From assembly GCA_022841205.1 (NCBI GenBank), contig JALHCK010000011.1, positions 1 through 64,000 on the forward strand: 64,000 nucleotides of DNA. The letters are read 5' to 3'. The notes under the pieces were generated by a model that was not told the DNA's origin, did not search any database, and saw only the letters and a list, made by a program, of their open reading frames with translations. Below, one piece after another: positions 7,651 through 16,131 of the stretch; positions within the stretch are counted from its first letter, which is position 1; every line of letters begins with the position of its first letter. The stretch comes from Methanomicrobiales archaeon. GTDB taxonomy: Archaea > Halobacteriota > Methanomicrobia > Methanomicrobiales > Methanospirillaceae. The translations under genes and the position numbers were made by a program.

Positions 7651-7860
7651 TTAAAAAAACATTAACAGCGGAGTGACCAATAATAGGATTAAAGCTGCTA
7701 TCTGGACCTGATGGCTTACGATAAAATCTGCATACGGCATGAATTCTGCGATCTTCGGGAAAGAAAGCAGAAGGACGCGAACCAGCAAAATAGACGTAGC
7801 CATAGCAATAATCGACATTAATACTCTTAGATACCCTCTGTGTAATGTTGAATGAAACAT
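7651..7860 (-). CDS. small membrane protein (69 aa, two TM)
   Basis: ATG at 7860 with GAGGTG seven bases upstream. Two hydrophobic helices (MSIIAMATSILLVRVLLLS and VQIAALILLLVTPLLMFF) flank a short loop. No signature residues. It follows the exonuclease-like and coiled-coil genes in the same direction, with a gap of about 120 bp. The exonuclease-like protein also ends in a membrane helix, so partnership at the membrane is possible but unproven. Confidence 0.5.
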   Translation of the reverse strand: MFHSTLHRGYLRVLMSIIAMATSILLVRVLLLSFPKIAEFMPYADFIVSHQVQIAALILLLVTPLLMFF

Positions 7861-7982
7861 AATCAACACCTCGCATCAGAATTTGCGTTAGGGACACTAG
7901 CCCGAAGGGGCGAAACACTGGAAGAGGTTCGCGCTCAGCCTGTGGCCCGGCCCGAAGGGAAACGCCCAAAACACATCAATTA

Positions 7983-8939
7983 CTACTTGGTTAAAAGAAG
8001 GTAGATTAACACCCCAATTATCACCGATGCGCCTACCAAAACGTTTCTCATATTGCTTCTGTGGTTTTCTTTCGCCTGAATCTTACCGTAAGCGGACGCA
8101 ATGTTTTTTTCCATGGTGGAAACGGAACCCAACAAGGCTTGCGTGTGATCGGTAAGAAAATTGGCCAGAGCTGTCGGCGTCGCAGAGTAACTATCTGCAG
8201 CATAATCGCAAAGATGATTGTCGGTTTCGTGTCCTATAGCGGTCAACACCGGAATCTTCGATCGTTCAATGGACTCCAGTATCTCGGGGCGGTTAAACTC
8301 GAAAAGCTCCGAACTGCCGCCACCTCCCCTGACTATGCAAATACAATCGAAAAATCCTTGGGCATTGGCTTGCTCAATCGCGTGCGCAACAGACATGGCA
8401 GTCTCCTGGCCTTGCATTTTAGCTGGAAACAATGTAATACGGCCGTACTCCAAATGAGCGTCAAAATCGCTGAAACCCTGAGCCTCGGCGCTTGATATGA
8501 CGGCAATATTCGAGCACAGTAACGGAAGCCGCTTTTTAGGTCTGGCAAAGAGCCAACTATACTTTTGTTTCCAGGCGTTAAGGTCTTGCTGCATTTTACC
8601 CAGGCCCAAGGCTTGGACGGTAATCGCGTACAGCTGGATCTCGTTATTATACACATTCACGCTGCCGGTGACGAGTACGCTTGAATTATTCTCAAAGGAA
8701 CAATATGTATTCAATATCCGTTTCGGGACGTAAACGGTGAGGTAGCCGGTTCTGCCGGCGGATTTCTCCGCCAAGGTAACTATAAGGTAATTATCGCCCT
8801 CACCGAACCTTTCCACGTCACCGACGACCGTATATGCATGACCAGCGAGCGCTTGGCGGATAGGAGCCCTTATGCTGTTGAGAAAAGAGGTTATCGTCAG
8901 AGCATTCACGGGAAGTTCAACCGCCCTGTTATCTTGCAT
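7983..8939 (-). CDS. exonuclease VII large subunit-like protein with C-terminal TM anchor
   Basis: A 318-aa relative of XseA. Residues about 15-110 look like the OB fold; about 125-270 contain the nuclease core: SAEAQGFSDF, RGGGGSSELFEFN, IGHETDNHLCDYAA and SATPTALANF. Cellular XseA continues into a long coiled coil; here that part is short and ends in a hydrophobic helix (VLVGASVIIGVLIYLLL). No xseB partner is seen. ATG at 8939 overlaps the stop of the upstream gene. It may process single-stranded plasmid or foreign DNA at the membrane; the fold is clear, the role is inference. Confidence 0.75.
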   Translation of the reverse strand: MQDNRAVELPVNALTITSFLNSIRAPIRQALAGHAYTVVGDVERFGEGDNYLIVTLAEKSAGRTGYLTVYVPKRILNTYCSFENNSSVLVTGSVNVYNNEIQLYAITVQALGLGKMQQDLNAWKQKYSWLFARPKKRLPLLCSNIAVISSAEAQGFSDFDAHLEYGRITLFPAKMQGQETAMSVAHAIEQANAQGFFDCICIVRGGGGSSELFEFNRPEILESIERSKIPVLTAIGHETDNHLCDYAADSYSATPTALANFLTDHTQALLGSVSTMEKNIASAYGKIQAKENHRSNMRNVLVGASVIIGVLIYLLLTK

Positions 8940-9327
8940 GCCGGGCAAGCCCCTCGATCTCGGCAGTCAGTTCGGCGGCAATAGCTTTAGCTTCAGCGCA
9001 AAGGGCCCTTGCGCGGTCCGCGGTTACTCCTTGGGTTATTTGCTGCTCGATGGCCTGTAGCCTGGCAAACCGCCAGCTTACGGTCGCGTCGTCTGACCTG
9101 GTCGCCGCCACCGGTGCCGGAGCCGGAGCATAATTATAATTAGGCGACGATTTGAACGACCTGAACAGCCCGTTAAGACCATTCTCAATGAGTTTCCACA
9201 GGAGAGGCAACGCCACAAACACCAACAGCGCGTACCCAATGAGTACATTGTTGGGAGTCTCCGAAATTATTTTTGCTATCGTCGTCGTAAACCCCCAAAT
9301 CATAAAAAGAAGGATAAGCCACCGCAT
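8929..9327 (-). CDS. membrane-anchored coiled-coil protein (132 aa)
   Basis: ATG at 9327 with GGAGGT. Two N-terminal membrane helices (MRWLILLFMIWGF... and VLIGYALLVFVALPLLW), an Ala/Pro linker (NYAPAPAPVAA) and a long Ala/Glu-rich helix (RARALCAEAKAIAAELTAEIEGL). It overlaps the exonuclease VII-like gene by 11 bp and probably works with it; both carry membrane helices. No known family. Confidence 0.65.
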   Translation of the reverse strand: MRWLILLFMIWGFTTTIAKIISETPNNVLIGYALLVFVALPLLWKLIENGLNGLFRSFKSSPNYNYAPAPAPVAATRSDDATVSWRFARLQAIEQQITQGVTADRARALCAEAKAIAAELTAEIEGLARHAR

Positions 9328-9429
9328 ACGTTTACCTCCAAAACAGATTATTTTCTTGCCACTTATAACCGAAGCCAACAATCCCGCCGACGCATCCATC
9401 AGCCCCGGGCGCACACAGGCGGCGCAGTC

Positions 9430-9535
9430 GCCGCTATATTTATCCGCTGCAGCCGGCTCGAGCTCGCCGCCCGGGCGCTACATCTAGCGCGATCGCGCCG
9501 GCGCCGGCGACCTGGCCACCGATAAATATAGCGGC
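9430..9535. repeat. 106-bp palindromic element
   Basis: Perfect 15-bp terminal inverted repeats (GCCGCTATATTTATC, 9430-9444; its complement, 9521-9535) enclose a very GC-rich core with further palindromes (GGCGCTACATCTAGCGC-like, CGCGATCGCG). A related core lies at 23524-23618 and a shorter one at about 19298-19351. It resembles a MITE or other dispersed palindrome and holds no ORF. Confidence 0.6.
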
Positions 9536-9560
9536 AAGAAAATCAGTCACTGGCCGCCGA

Positions 9561-9716
9561 TCAGCGCCGATATGAGAAAACATTCCTGACGGCGACCACC
9601 GCCAGCGTCAGCCCCGCCAACACGTCCGGGACTATCTGCCATTCGCTCTGGCCACGGAGAGCGAGAGAGTAAACCGCTAGGATTACAAGGGTACTGAAGC
9701 CTTTAATTTTGCTCAT
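9561..9716 (-). CDS. small membrane protein (51 aa)
   Basis: Open frame from ATG 9716 to TGA 9561. Two short hydrophobic stretches (STLVILAVYSLAL; DVLAGLTLAVVAV) and a basic end (FSYRR). The ribosome site is weak (GGGA). It lies between other small minus-strand genes downstream of hairpin element F2-1. Plausible but not proven; no family. Confidence 0.4.
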   Translation of the reverse strand: MSKIKGFSTLVILAVYSLALRGQSEWQIVPDVLAGLTLAVVAVRNVFSYRR

Positions 9717-9786
9717 CGCGTCCCGATGTGCTATACTAGACGTAAGGGTTGGGAAGGGGCTTTCGCCCCTCCCCGGGGCTTCCGGT

Positions 9787-9936
9787 TTACCGCTTACGCT
9801 TGCGAGGCTTTCGGCGGTTCCGGGAGCCTTTTGCTTTTCGTCGAAGCTCTTTCCGCAGCTCCCGCAGCTCCCTTCCGAGAACCACGAGAGACAGAATCAC
9901 CTCGACAACAAGCTTTACCCTCTCGTCGTCGTTCAC
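9787..9936 (-). CDS. 49-aa basic helical protein
   Basis: GTG at 9936 with GGGAGG ten bases upstream. The first half is amphipathic (DDERVKLVVEVILSLVVL), the second strongly basic and helical (RELRELRKELRRKAKG, ending in Arg/Lys clusters), suggesting nucleic-acid binding. It is the first gene left of hairpin element F2-1. The longer plus-strand frames across this GC-rich stretch have no ribosome sites. Confidence 0.5.
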   Translation of the reverse strand: MNDDERVKLVVEVILSLVVLGRELRELRKELRRKAKGSRNRRKPRKRKR

Positions 9937-9964
9937 ATCGGCTAATCCTCCCTTCGTGCCGGTG

Positions 9965-10085
9965 CGTTCCCGCCTCCCCGGCGCTTCCCCCTGGACATAC
10001 CGAGTGCCGGCAGGCCGGAGCGCAGCGGAGCAAGTGAATACTTGACCGGTATGGTAAGATGGGGAGAGCGGGCGGAGGCGGGCCG
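9965..10085 (-). promoter_or_regulatory. hairpin element F2-1 (family 2): candidate single-strand promoter
   Basis: The left arm CCCGCCTCC..CGCTTCCCC (from 9969) pairs with the right arm GGGGAGAGCG..GGAGGCGGG (10061-10082); the inner stem is CATACCG with CGGTATG. On the right arm an extended -10, TG-g-TAAGAT (10052-10060), faces CTGGA in a mismatched bubble; TTGACC lies 7 bp before TAAGAT. Read in the folded plus strand this fires left into the 9936 gene. Copies lie at 20.6, 21.3 and 22.2 kb, each at the same distance from a start codon. Confidence 0.45.
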
Positions 10086-10096
10086 ATCTTGTCGTT

Positions 10097-10155
10097 CGCC
10101 CTGGCGGCCGCTTCGTCGATCAGCGCCGGCGTCGGCCGCCAGGGCGTGGTATACT
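10097..10155 (+). promoter_or_regulatory. palindrome followed by extended -10 sequence
   Basis: CGCCCTGGCGGCC (10097-10109) pairs perfectly with GGCCGCCAGGGCG (10134-10146). Directly after it comes TG-g-TATACT (10147-10155) on the plus strand. A transcript would run antisense into the 3' end of the 10160-10384 gene. The loop carries the dispersed CGATCAGCGCCGG motif. Confidence 0.35.
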
Positions 10156-10159
10156 ATGG

Positions 10160-10384
10160 CTATTTCCCCTTGTTGCGGTTTTCCCAGGCCATTACCCCCG
10201 CCTTTTTTGCGGAACTTAGGCGCTTATAGGGTCCACCATCTGTCATAACTCCATTTTTAAATACGGCGTAGCAGGGTTCATCTGTCTGGCGATAGCCTCG
10301 ATCAAAGCGGCGAACATCTATGTACGTTCCTTTCAGAATATAGACCAGTCTTCCGTTCTCCACGCTTTTCATCCATGCTGCCAT
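10160..10384 (-). CDS. hypothetical protein (74 aa)
   Basis: ATG at 10384 behind GGAGG. A basic small protein (RRFDRGYRQTDEPCYAVFKNG; KRLSSAKKAGVMAWENRNKGK), probably a small beta-alpha fold. No family recognised. It is the last of three same-strand genes (11281, 10885, 10384) separated by GC-rich palindromes. Confidence 0.6.
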   Translation of the reverse strand: MAAWMKSVENGRLVYILKGTYIDVRRFDRGYRQTDEPCYAVFKNGVMTDGGPYKRLSSAKKAGVMAWENRNKGK

Positions 10385-10477
10385 GCCTCTTACCTCCCCC
10401 GACCTTGCGCCGGCGTTCTTTTGCCGGCGCCGGCTTCCGATCTGCGCCGGCTAGATTGGCCCGTTGTTGGCTATCGG

Positions 10478-10885
10478 CTATTTACGTTTTTTCCAGATAA
10501 GCTTTTTATCGACTTGTTCCATAAACGGCTGAATAACTTCCATGTAGTAGTTATGGTTTAAAATAAGGCGATCTTGTTCCCAATTATATTTTCTCGGAAA
10601 GTTTGTGCAGTAAGAATAAATATGGCTATAGATAAAATGCCCTATTAAAACATAAATAGTATCCGCGTAATCCTCGCCCCTGTGCGAGCGAATAACCTTC
10701 TTTACTTCGCAAGTAAACGCCGATAAGTCCTTGCCTTGGTTATATTCTTTCCGTATTTCATCGACGAATTCTTTTGAAGTCATTTTTTCAAGAGCTTCAA
10801 AATCAAGCCCGTTCTTTGTGACCAATGGTAAAACCTCTATAATATTAGGTTGCATATCCTTGTCAACATCAAAAGACACGTTCAT
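10478..10885 (-). CDS. hypothetical protein (135 aa)
   Basis: ATG at 10885 with GGAGG just upstream. A soluble, largely helical protein rich in charged and aromatic residues (FVDEIRKEYNQGKDL; IGHFIYSHIYSYCTNF; VDKKLIWKKRK). It is AT-richer than its flanks. No domain recognised. It starts 7 bp after the stop of the zinc-finger gene at 11281, so it is probably co-transcribed. Confidence 0.6.
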   Translation of the reverse strand: MNVSFDVDKDMQPNIIEVLPLVTKNGLDFEALEKMTSKEFVDEIRKEYNQGKDLSAFTCEVKKVIRSHRGEDYADTIYVLIGHFIYSHIYSYCTNFPRKYNWEQDRLILNHNYYMEVIQPFMEQVDKKLIWKKRK

Positions 10886-10891
10886 ACCTCC

Positions 10892-11281
10892 CTAGCCTTC
10901 TTGATTTTCCCTGTTGCCCTGGCGGCTTTGCCGCCGATCAGCGTCGGCGGCGGTCGGCTGGGACTTTCTAAGCACCGACAGAAACGAGGCTATCGTATCA
11001 TTGTCCCAGCCGGCTATCCATAGAAGATGCCTTTTGTCCGCGTTGCTTAATTTGGCCTCGTCTATTTTTCCATGCGTGAGAATGTCGCGGTAATGGTCTT
11101 GTTTCCAGCTTGCCGCACCCTGAAATTCTTCTTCGAAAGGATCGCTGATGCGGGGCAGCCAGCCGTATTTTGGCGGTAAATAAAAATATTCTTTGCCACA
11201 GCCTGGACAGCTTACGATAGTGTATTTTCCGGCGCTGGCCGGCAAAGGTGTTCCACATTGGCATTTAGTACGCTTGTCCAT
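10892..11281 (-). CDS. zinc-ribbon hypothetical protein (129 aa)
   Basis: ATG at 11281 with GGGGAGAG. Two N-terminal Cys pairs (KCQCGTPLP and SCPGCGKEY) suggest a zinc ribbon; the rest is charged, with a helical patch (LSNADKRHLLWIAGWDND) and a polar tail. Probably binds nucleic acid or protein. A TATAAT on the minus strand near 11305 could be its promoter. Confidence 0.6.
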   Translation of the reverse strand: MDKRTKCQCGTPLPASAGKYTIVSCPGCGKEYFYLPPKYGWLPRISDPFEEEFQGAASWKQDHYRDILTHGKIDEAKLSNADKRHLLWIAGWDNDTIASFLSVLRKSQPTAADADRRQSRQGNRENQEG

Positions 11282-11361
11282 CTATCTCTCCCCTTTCGGT
11301 TTCTATTATAGTCTCTTTCTTTTCTTTGGCTCAGTTTTAAGGTTAGGTAGTATGACGCACA

Positions 11362-11379
11362 TGGCGCTCATGAGCGCCA
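11362..11379. repeat. perfect 18-bp palindrome
   Basis: TGGCGCTCATGAGCGCCA lies about 20 bp beyond the stop of the tyrosine recombinase gene. It could be a binding or recombination site for that enzyme or a dimeric regulator; there is no other support. Confidence 0.4.
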
Positions 11380-11401
11380 CCGTCGTCGACCGCGGCGACT
11401 A

Positions 11402-11989
11402 TTATAGGTTGAGATTCAGATAAACCCCGTCGAGGTCATCCTGGGTGATGCCTATATATCTAAGCGTGACCGATGGGCTGGTGTGGTTAAACAGCTTCTG
11501 GATCACTTCCACCGGGACTCCGGATTTATAGGCATGGTAACCGAACGTCTTCCGGAGAGTGTGCGTGCCGATCTTCTCAGTGATGCCGATCGACCTGGCT
11601 GCGCTATTGATAATTTTATAAGCCTGGTCCCGCTGCAGCGCCGCCTTGCCGGCGTTTTTCTTTTGAGATAAAAACAAGGGTTCGTCCAGCTCATAAGGTT
11701 CTCGGCTTTTTAAGTATTCCATTATCGCCTTGCGGGCCACGTCGCCAAGCGGGAAATCCTTCGTCTTGTTAGTTTTCTTTTCCCGCAGGGTAATACGCTC
11801 CCGGACCTTGCGGGCCTCGTCAACCACGTCGAATATTTCTAGACTCAGCAGGTCGCTGATCCGCAGTCCGGAATTTATCCCCAACGTGAATAAACAATAG
11901 TCGCGGATATTGCTGGCCAGCAAAACTTTTTTGATAGTATCTATCTTCTTTTTGTCCCGGATAGGTTGTACAAATTCCAATTTCAGCAC
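11402..11989 (-). CDS. tyrosine recombinase, catalytic domain only
   Basis: About 195 aa from a GTG at 11989 (start uncertain; upstream frame to 12046 is AT-rich). Catalytic residues: Arg in SGLRISDLL, Lys region KKTNKTKDF, HTLRKTFGYH, FNHTS and Tyr in TLRYIG. The N-terminal arm/SAM domain is missing, as in small XerC/D-like resolvase enzymes of Firmicutes plasmids. A likely job is resolving plasmid multimers or integrating the element. The palindrome at 12118-12148 upstream is a candidate site. Confidence 0.75.
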   Translation of the reverse strand: MLKLEFVQPIRDKKKIDTIKKVLLASNIRDYCLFTLGINSGLRISDLLSLEIFDVVDEARKVRERITLREKKTNKTKDFPLGDVARKAIMEYLKSREPYELDEPLFLSQKKNAGKAALQRDQAYKIINSAARSIGITEKIGTHTLRKTFGYHAYKSGVPVEVIQKLFNHTSPSVTLRYIGITQDDLDGVYLNLNL

Positions 11990-12025
11990 CCCATAATAAT
12001 CATACTTAATTATATTATAAGCCAC

Positions 12026-12148
12026 ATTATGTATGATGTAAAGCAAAACAGCCAGAATTTAGTCAAATAATTTTCCTGCCGAAGCCATAATTTACGTGGG
12101 TTCGCAGGCAATTCCGCAAATCATACAAAAGTTTATTATGTATGATTT
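12026..12148. promoter_or_regulatory. candidate recombination or operator site
   Basis: AAATCATACA (12118-12127) and TGTATGATTT (12139-12148) form an inverted repeat with an 11-bp spacer. The right half-site (TTATGTATGAT) recurs at about 12029. The arms are the length bound by one tyrosine recombinase monomer. It lies between the recombinase and dinB. Confidence 0.4.
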
Positions 12149-12229
12149 AACCCGGCCCGTAATTACCAGTTACCGGACATGGGCTTTGCCTTTTCAGCGG
12201 GGTGGAAATATTTTCAACACCTGGTAGGC

Positions 12230-12277
12230 TTGTAATTATGAAATAATCGGCTATAATAAAACCAAACATACGTTCTG
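12230..12277 (+). promoter_or_regulatory. dinB promoter with LexA/DinR-like box
   Basis: TTGTAA (12230-12235) and TATAAT (12252-12257) are spaced 16 bp. Covering the predicted start is AAACATACGTTCT (12264-12276), one base away from the Gram-positive SOS box core GAACNNNNGTTC. This suggests that DNA damage, or single-stranded DNA entry, induces the operon. Confidence 0.7.
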
Positions 12278-12306
12278 CGCAAGGAGGAAGAGGGGAGGAG
12301 GCATTG

Positions 12307-13545
12307 GTGCCGGACCGGGTAATTTTGCACGTAGACCTCAATAATTTTTATGCTTCGGTCGAAGCCCTGCATCATCCCGAGCTGCGCGGAAAACCCCTGG
12401 TGGTGGGCGGCAGCGAGGAAAGCCGGCACGGCATCGTCCTCGCCAAGAATTACCCTGCAAAAGCATATGGCATCAAGACGGGCGAAGCGCTTTGGCAAGC
12501 CCGCCAGAAATGTCCGGGGCTGGTCGTGCGCCCCCCGGACTTCAAGAAGTATCTGCGCTTCTCCCGCATGGCCAGGAGAATCTTCAGCGATTATACCGAC
12601 CAGGTGGAGCCCTTTGGCATCGATGAAGCCTGGCTTGACGTCTCGGGGTCAACGCGGCTTTTCGGGCCCGGCGAGCGGATCGCCGGCGAAATTCGCCGGC
12701 GTTTCCGCGAGGAATTAGGCGTGACTGGCTCGGCGGGAGTCTCCTGGAACAAAATATTTGCCAAATTGGCCAGCGACCTAAAAAAGCCTGATGCCACAAC
12801 CATAATTTCACGGGACAACTACCGCGACATTGTTTGGCCGTTGCCGGTCGAGGAGCTGCTGTACGTCGGCTCCTCGACCAAGAGAAAATTGCAAAACAGG
12901 GCCATCTACACCATAGGTGATCTTGCCCGGCGCGACATGGCGCTGCTGAAACAATTCTTAGGGGTTTGGGGAGAAACCCTGTCAACCTTCGCCAACGGGA
13001 ACGATACGGCACCGGTGCGCCGCGCTGGCGACGAAAGCATAATTCGAAGCATCGGCAACAGTACGACAACCCCCCGGGATCTCGTCACTCCCGATGACGT
13101 AAAACTCATCATTTATGTCCTGGCGGAAAGCGTGGCCGCCAGGCTCCGGGCGCACGGCTTGAAATGCCTCACCGTGGCGATCAGCGTCCGAGACAAAGAA
13201 TTATCGTCATTCGAACGGCAAGGGAAAACACCTCAGCCGACGTTTATCTCTGCCGATATCGCGCAGCGGGCAATAGAGCTCTTCACCATCAATTACAACT
13301 GGAATAAACCCATTCGCAGCATAGGCGTCCGGGCGGCCGATCTGGTCACCGCCCAGGGACACGTGCAGCTCGCCATATTTGAAGATATAACCGCCCGGGA
13401 AACGATAGAAATGGCCATAGACAATCTTAGGGGCCGCTTCGGCCATTTCTCCATCCAACGCTGCTCCATGCTTACGGACAGGGCCCTGACCGGGTTCAAC
13501 CCGGAAGCGGACCACACCATTCATCCAGTTTCATATTTCAAATAA
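12307..13545 (+). CDS. dinB: Y-family DNA polymerase (DinB/UmuC-like, Pol IV)
   Basis: 413 aa with the complete Y-family layout: HVDLNNFYASVE (first catalytic Asp), KNYPAKAYGIKTG, GIDEAWLDVSG (catalytic Asp-Glu), the helix-hairpin-helix thumb (VGSSTKRKLQNRAIYTIGDL) and a little-finger domain (about 250-360). The C-terminus lacks a clear beta-clamp box. GTG 12307 or TTG 12304 follows GGAGGAG. A translesion polymerase; on mobile elements such genes help replicate damaged incoming DNA. Followed after 13 bp by a small partner gene. Confidence 0.9.
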   Translation: MPDRVILHVDLNNFYASVEALHHPELRGKPLVVGGSEESRHGIVLAKNYPAKAYGIKTGEALWQARQKCPGLVVRPPDFKKYLRFSRMARRIFSDYTDQVEPFGIDEAWLDVSGSTRLFGPGERIAGEIRRRFREELGVTGSAGVSWNKIFAKLASDLKKPDATTIISRDNYRDIVWPLPVEELLYVGSSTKRKLQNRAIYTIGDLARRDMALLKQFLGVWGETLSTFANGNDTAPVRRAGDESIIRSIGNSTTTPRDLVTPDDVKLIIYVLAESVAARLRAHGLKCLTVAISVRDKELSSFERQGKTPQPTFISADIAQRAIELFTINYNWNKPIRSIGVRAADLVTAQGHVQLAIFEDITARETIEMAIDNLRGRFGHFSIQRCSMLTDRALTGFNPEADHTIHPVSYFK

Positions 13546-13558
13546 CGCGGGTGATGAC

Positions 13559-13789
13559 ATGGGCAAAATTTACCTGGACGTAATTGCCGAGCACACCAGG
13601 TGCGGCACAATCAGGCCGGTATCCATCAAATGGGCGGACGGCCGCATTTTCGCTATCGACAAAGTAATGGACGTGCGCCTGGCCGCCTCGCTGAAAGCAG
13701 GCGGCCAGGGCATCCGTTACACCTGCCGTATCAGGAATAAAGAGGTTTACCTGTTTTGCGACGACGGGATATGGTTCCTTGAACAGTGA
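13559..13789 (+). CDS. small protein co-transcribed with dinB (76 aa)
   Basis: ATG at 13559, 13 bp after dinB. A beta-rich protein (IRPVSIKWADGRIFAIDKV; RYTCRIRNKEVYLFCDDGIWFLEQ) resembling a small SH3-like or OB-like barrel. Firmicutes Y-polymerase operons often hold a small second gene (YolD in Bacillus), but this sequence is not recognisably YolD. Probably SOS-controlled with dinB. Confidence 0.65.
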   Translation: MGKIYLDVIAEHTRCGTIRPVSIKWADGRIFAIDKVMDVRLAASLKAGGQGIRYTCRIRNKEVYLFCDDGIWFLEQ

Positions 13790-13997
13790 AAAGAACGTCG
13801 CCGCCTAAGACCGTCGCGCCGTCCTCCAGCCTCATCCCCCGCATCCAGAGCCGCCAGCTCGCCGTCATGGCGGTCAGGGAAGGCCAGCTGCGGCCGTCGT
13901 CAACGTCTTGCGTGAAAATATCGCCTGGCCGCCGTTCCCGGTGCCGCTACGGAAAGCCCTCGGACAAAACCCCCGCACCCCCTATTAGGGGGCCAAA

Positions 13998-14027
13998 CGC
14001 CCCGCCCGGATAAATCCAGGCGGGGCG
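13998..14027. terminator. convergent-gene terminator hairpin
   Basis: CGCCCCGCC and GGCGGGGCG form a strong stem between the dinB operon (+) and pcfJ (-). No clear T-run. The preceding 13790-13997 is GC-rich and shows no convincing gene. Confidence 0.5.
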
Positions 14028-14041
14028 CGGCGCATTTGGAG

Positions 14042-15673
14042 CTATGACACTTTTTCCTCGTTGGTGGCGGCATCGGCCAGGAGGTCTATGTCCTTGGTGT
14101 CTATGGCCAAATTCGTCGCTTTAGCCCACTCGACAACGGCCCTGTTGATTTCGGCCACGGTGGCAACGGGCTTGTTCCTGTTGACCTTGGCCTGGACAAT
14201 CGTCTTTTCTTCTATCTCCAGGCAGGCCACCAGTTTCCCCCCCTCATCGGCGACCAGGACAACCAGCTTGTCCCCATTTTTGACCGCATGGCAGTACGAT
14301 GCCACGCAATTACGGAGATAGTGCCCTGCGTCCAGCAGGTCGTGGGAGACTTCCGGAAGGAAAAACTTGACTTTGTCGGTTTGCATGGAGAGCCGCTTTA
14401 CAATGTGTTCCGGCACATCTAGCTGGAAATTGGCGATTCCCTGTCGCCGGTGGACGATGGCCAGCCAGTCGTGCAGGTCTTTTATCCTGATACGCTCGGT
14501 CCGGAAACGGGTGAGATTTTCGGGCGTCAAATCATGGTACATCCTCACGCAGTCATGGAGGAAGATTTTTTCCTTGCGTTCCGCCATCCGTAGAATCCCG
14601 CTCTCCCCATAGATGGGAAGCATGTCCTCCAAGAAGGATTTCAGCCGTGGGTTGGTTTCTTCATCCGCGAGTGCCCTGTACAGCCTCACGGCTTTATCGT
14701 AGTTAGTTACCAAGGAGAAGGCGTCTTTTAGCCGCCCAAGGGAGAATATATCCTGCGCGATTATCTGCCGGATTGCGGCCGTGTCAGGTAGACCCGTTGA
14801 GGCGACGACCGCGGAGAGATAGTCCTTCCCCCTTCGTAGGTCTGCCGTGATGCCGGCCAGCCACTCGCTCCCGTAACCGTCAGTCCCCTTCCCCTGGTTG
14901 TATTTAAGGCTCTTGGTGGTTGTCCAGTAGGCGAAGGGGAAGGTATCTTTGGATAAGTCCGGAATTAGTACCCGGCAAGCCAGGTTCATAACCGGCAGTA
15001 ACACCATGCCCGAATCGGCGGCCTGGGCGTTTATATACATCGTTTCTTTCATGGCCCGGCCGTCGCGTTTTTCGATTATCTTTTTGACGGCTTCGCGCAA
15101 CGTCCTTATAAGGTGGTGAAGCTCTTTGCTGTAATGGTGCTTTGCCTCGGAGCCGTTCCGCAGAAAGCGCAAAACGCTCTCCCGCAGAATCTCCGTGTCG
15201 AAAGGTGAGCCGAGGCATAACTTCCTGCCGACGCCTTTCTCATTTTGGTTGTTCAAGTCTGTTTTCAATATTTGTTTGGAAAACGTAGTTTGCCGGTTCC
15301 TGACGTCGAACTTGAATATTTCCTTTCCTTCAATCCATTTTTGCTTGAACAGGCCGGTAAACGCCGTGGCTTCATAATTCACCGTCAGCCGGACCTGATG
15401 CTTGAACTGGCTTACCGTCAGCGTCATGCGGTAGGGAACATATTCATCCGTGGCGAAGCTGTCCATGTGCTTACTGTGGTGGGCGCCGCACCAGGGGCAG
15501 GTGACGTGGTTCCCCCGGCAACTGTACGGATTGAAGTAATTCGCCCGGAGCGTCCACCTGGCGGCGAACTGTTGACTGCAACGGTCGCACATATATTGCG
15601 TGGTGCTGTTACCGACCGAATGAGAGTAAGCTGAAAATATCTTGGTGATTTTTAATTCCGCTAATTTGAGCAT
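14042..15673 (-). CDS. PcfJ-domain protein (543 aa)
   Basis: The N-terminal third holds a zinc-ribbon-like Cys set (MCDRCSQQF; TCPWCGAHH); the C-terminal third (about 440-520) holds the PcfJ-like block LRNCVASYCHAVKNGDKL followed by VACLEIEE and AKVNRNKPV. PcfJ-like proteins are widespread on Firmicutes conjugative elements (first named on pCF10), but their biochemical role is unknown. It is the last gene of the SSB operon that follows hairpin element B, suggesting action on incoming single-stranded DNA. Confidence 0.75.
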   Translation of the reverse strand: MLKLAELKITKIFSAYSHSVGNSTTQYMCDRCSQQFAARWTLRANYFNPYSCRGNHVTCPWCGAHHSKHMDSFATDEYVPYRMTLTVSQFKHQVRLTVNYEATAFTGLFKQKWIEGKEIFKFDVRNRQTTFSKQILKTDLNNQNEKGVGRKLCLGSPFDTEILRESVLRFLRNGSEAKHHYSKELHHLIRTLREAVKKIIEKRDGRAMKETMYINAQAADSGMVLLPVMNLACRVLIPDLSKDTFPFAYWTTTKSLKYNQGKGTDGYGSEWLAGITADLRRGKDYLSAVVASTGLPDTAAIRQIIAQDIFSLGRLKDAFSLVTNYDKAVRLYRALADEETNPRLKSFLEDMLPIYGESGILRMAERKEKIFLHDCVRMYHDLTPENLTRFRTERIRIKDLHDWLAIVHRRQGIANFQLDVPEHIVKRLSMQTDKVKFFLPEVSHDLLDAGHYLRNCVASYCHAVKNGDKLVVLVADEGGKLVACLEIEEKTIVQAKVNRNKPVATVAEINRAVVEWAKATNLAIDTKDIDLLADAATNEEKVS

Positions 15674-15685
15674 CTGAACAGCTCC

Positions 15686-16084
15686 TTAAAATAGACTTTG
15701 TATACTTAGTTCCGGGGTCGCAGTTTCTGCCGGCTCGTCGGGTTCGTCCGGCAATTGCAGGGCCGCCGGCGGCGGCGATGCCTTCGACGTCTTTTTGTCT
15801 TTTTTTGCGTCGGCCTTCTTCTGGGCTTCCTGGGCTTCCTTTTCCGTTTTCAGTCTCGGCAAGTGCCGCGCCGCTATCGACAGAACCCCCTCACAGGCTT
15901 TCCTTTGAGTGGTGAAGTGGCTTTTCAGCACCCCGATATTTTGCAGGGGCGGCAGGTCAATTCCGGGGTTGGCTTCTACATACTCCTGGTCGAATTTTAT
16001 AAGTTGCTCCATATAATCCAGGTATTTGATTTGATTGTTCATCAGTCGTTCAAGGTCTGAAAGCTGGTGATAATCCACGGTCAA
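15686..16084 (-). CDS. hypothetical coiled-coil protein (132 aa)
   Basis: The N-terminal 85 residues are helical (LSDLERLMNNQIKYLDYMEQ; HFTTQRKACEGVLSIAARH). A Lys/Ala/Glu segment (EAQEAQKKADAKKDKK) and a Pro/Glu-rich acidic tail ending SIQSLF follow. It lies between ssb and pcfJ with short gaps. The acidic tail ending in Phe faintly recalls SSB C-tips, but no family is recognised. Confidence 0.6.
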   Translation of the reverse strand: MTVDYHQLSDLERLMNNQIKYLDYMEQLIKFDQEYVEANPGIDLPPLQNIGVLKSHFTTQRKACEGVLSIAARHLPRLKTEKEAQEAQKKADAKKDKKTSKASPPPAALQLPDEPDEPAETATPELSIQSLF

Positions 16085-16131
16085 TCCTCCTTGCAGGGGG
16101 CTTTCGCCCCCTGCCGAATCTTCAACTTGTC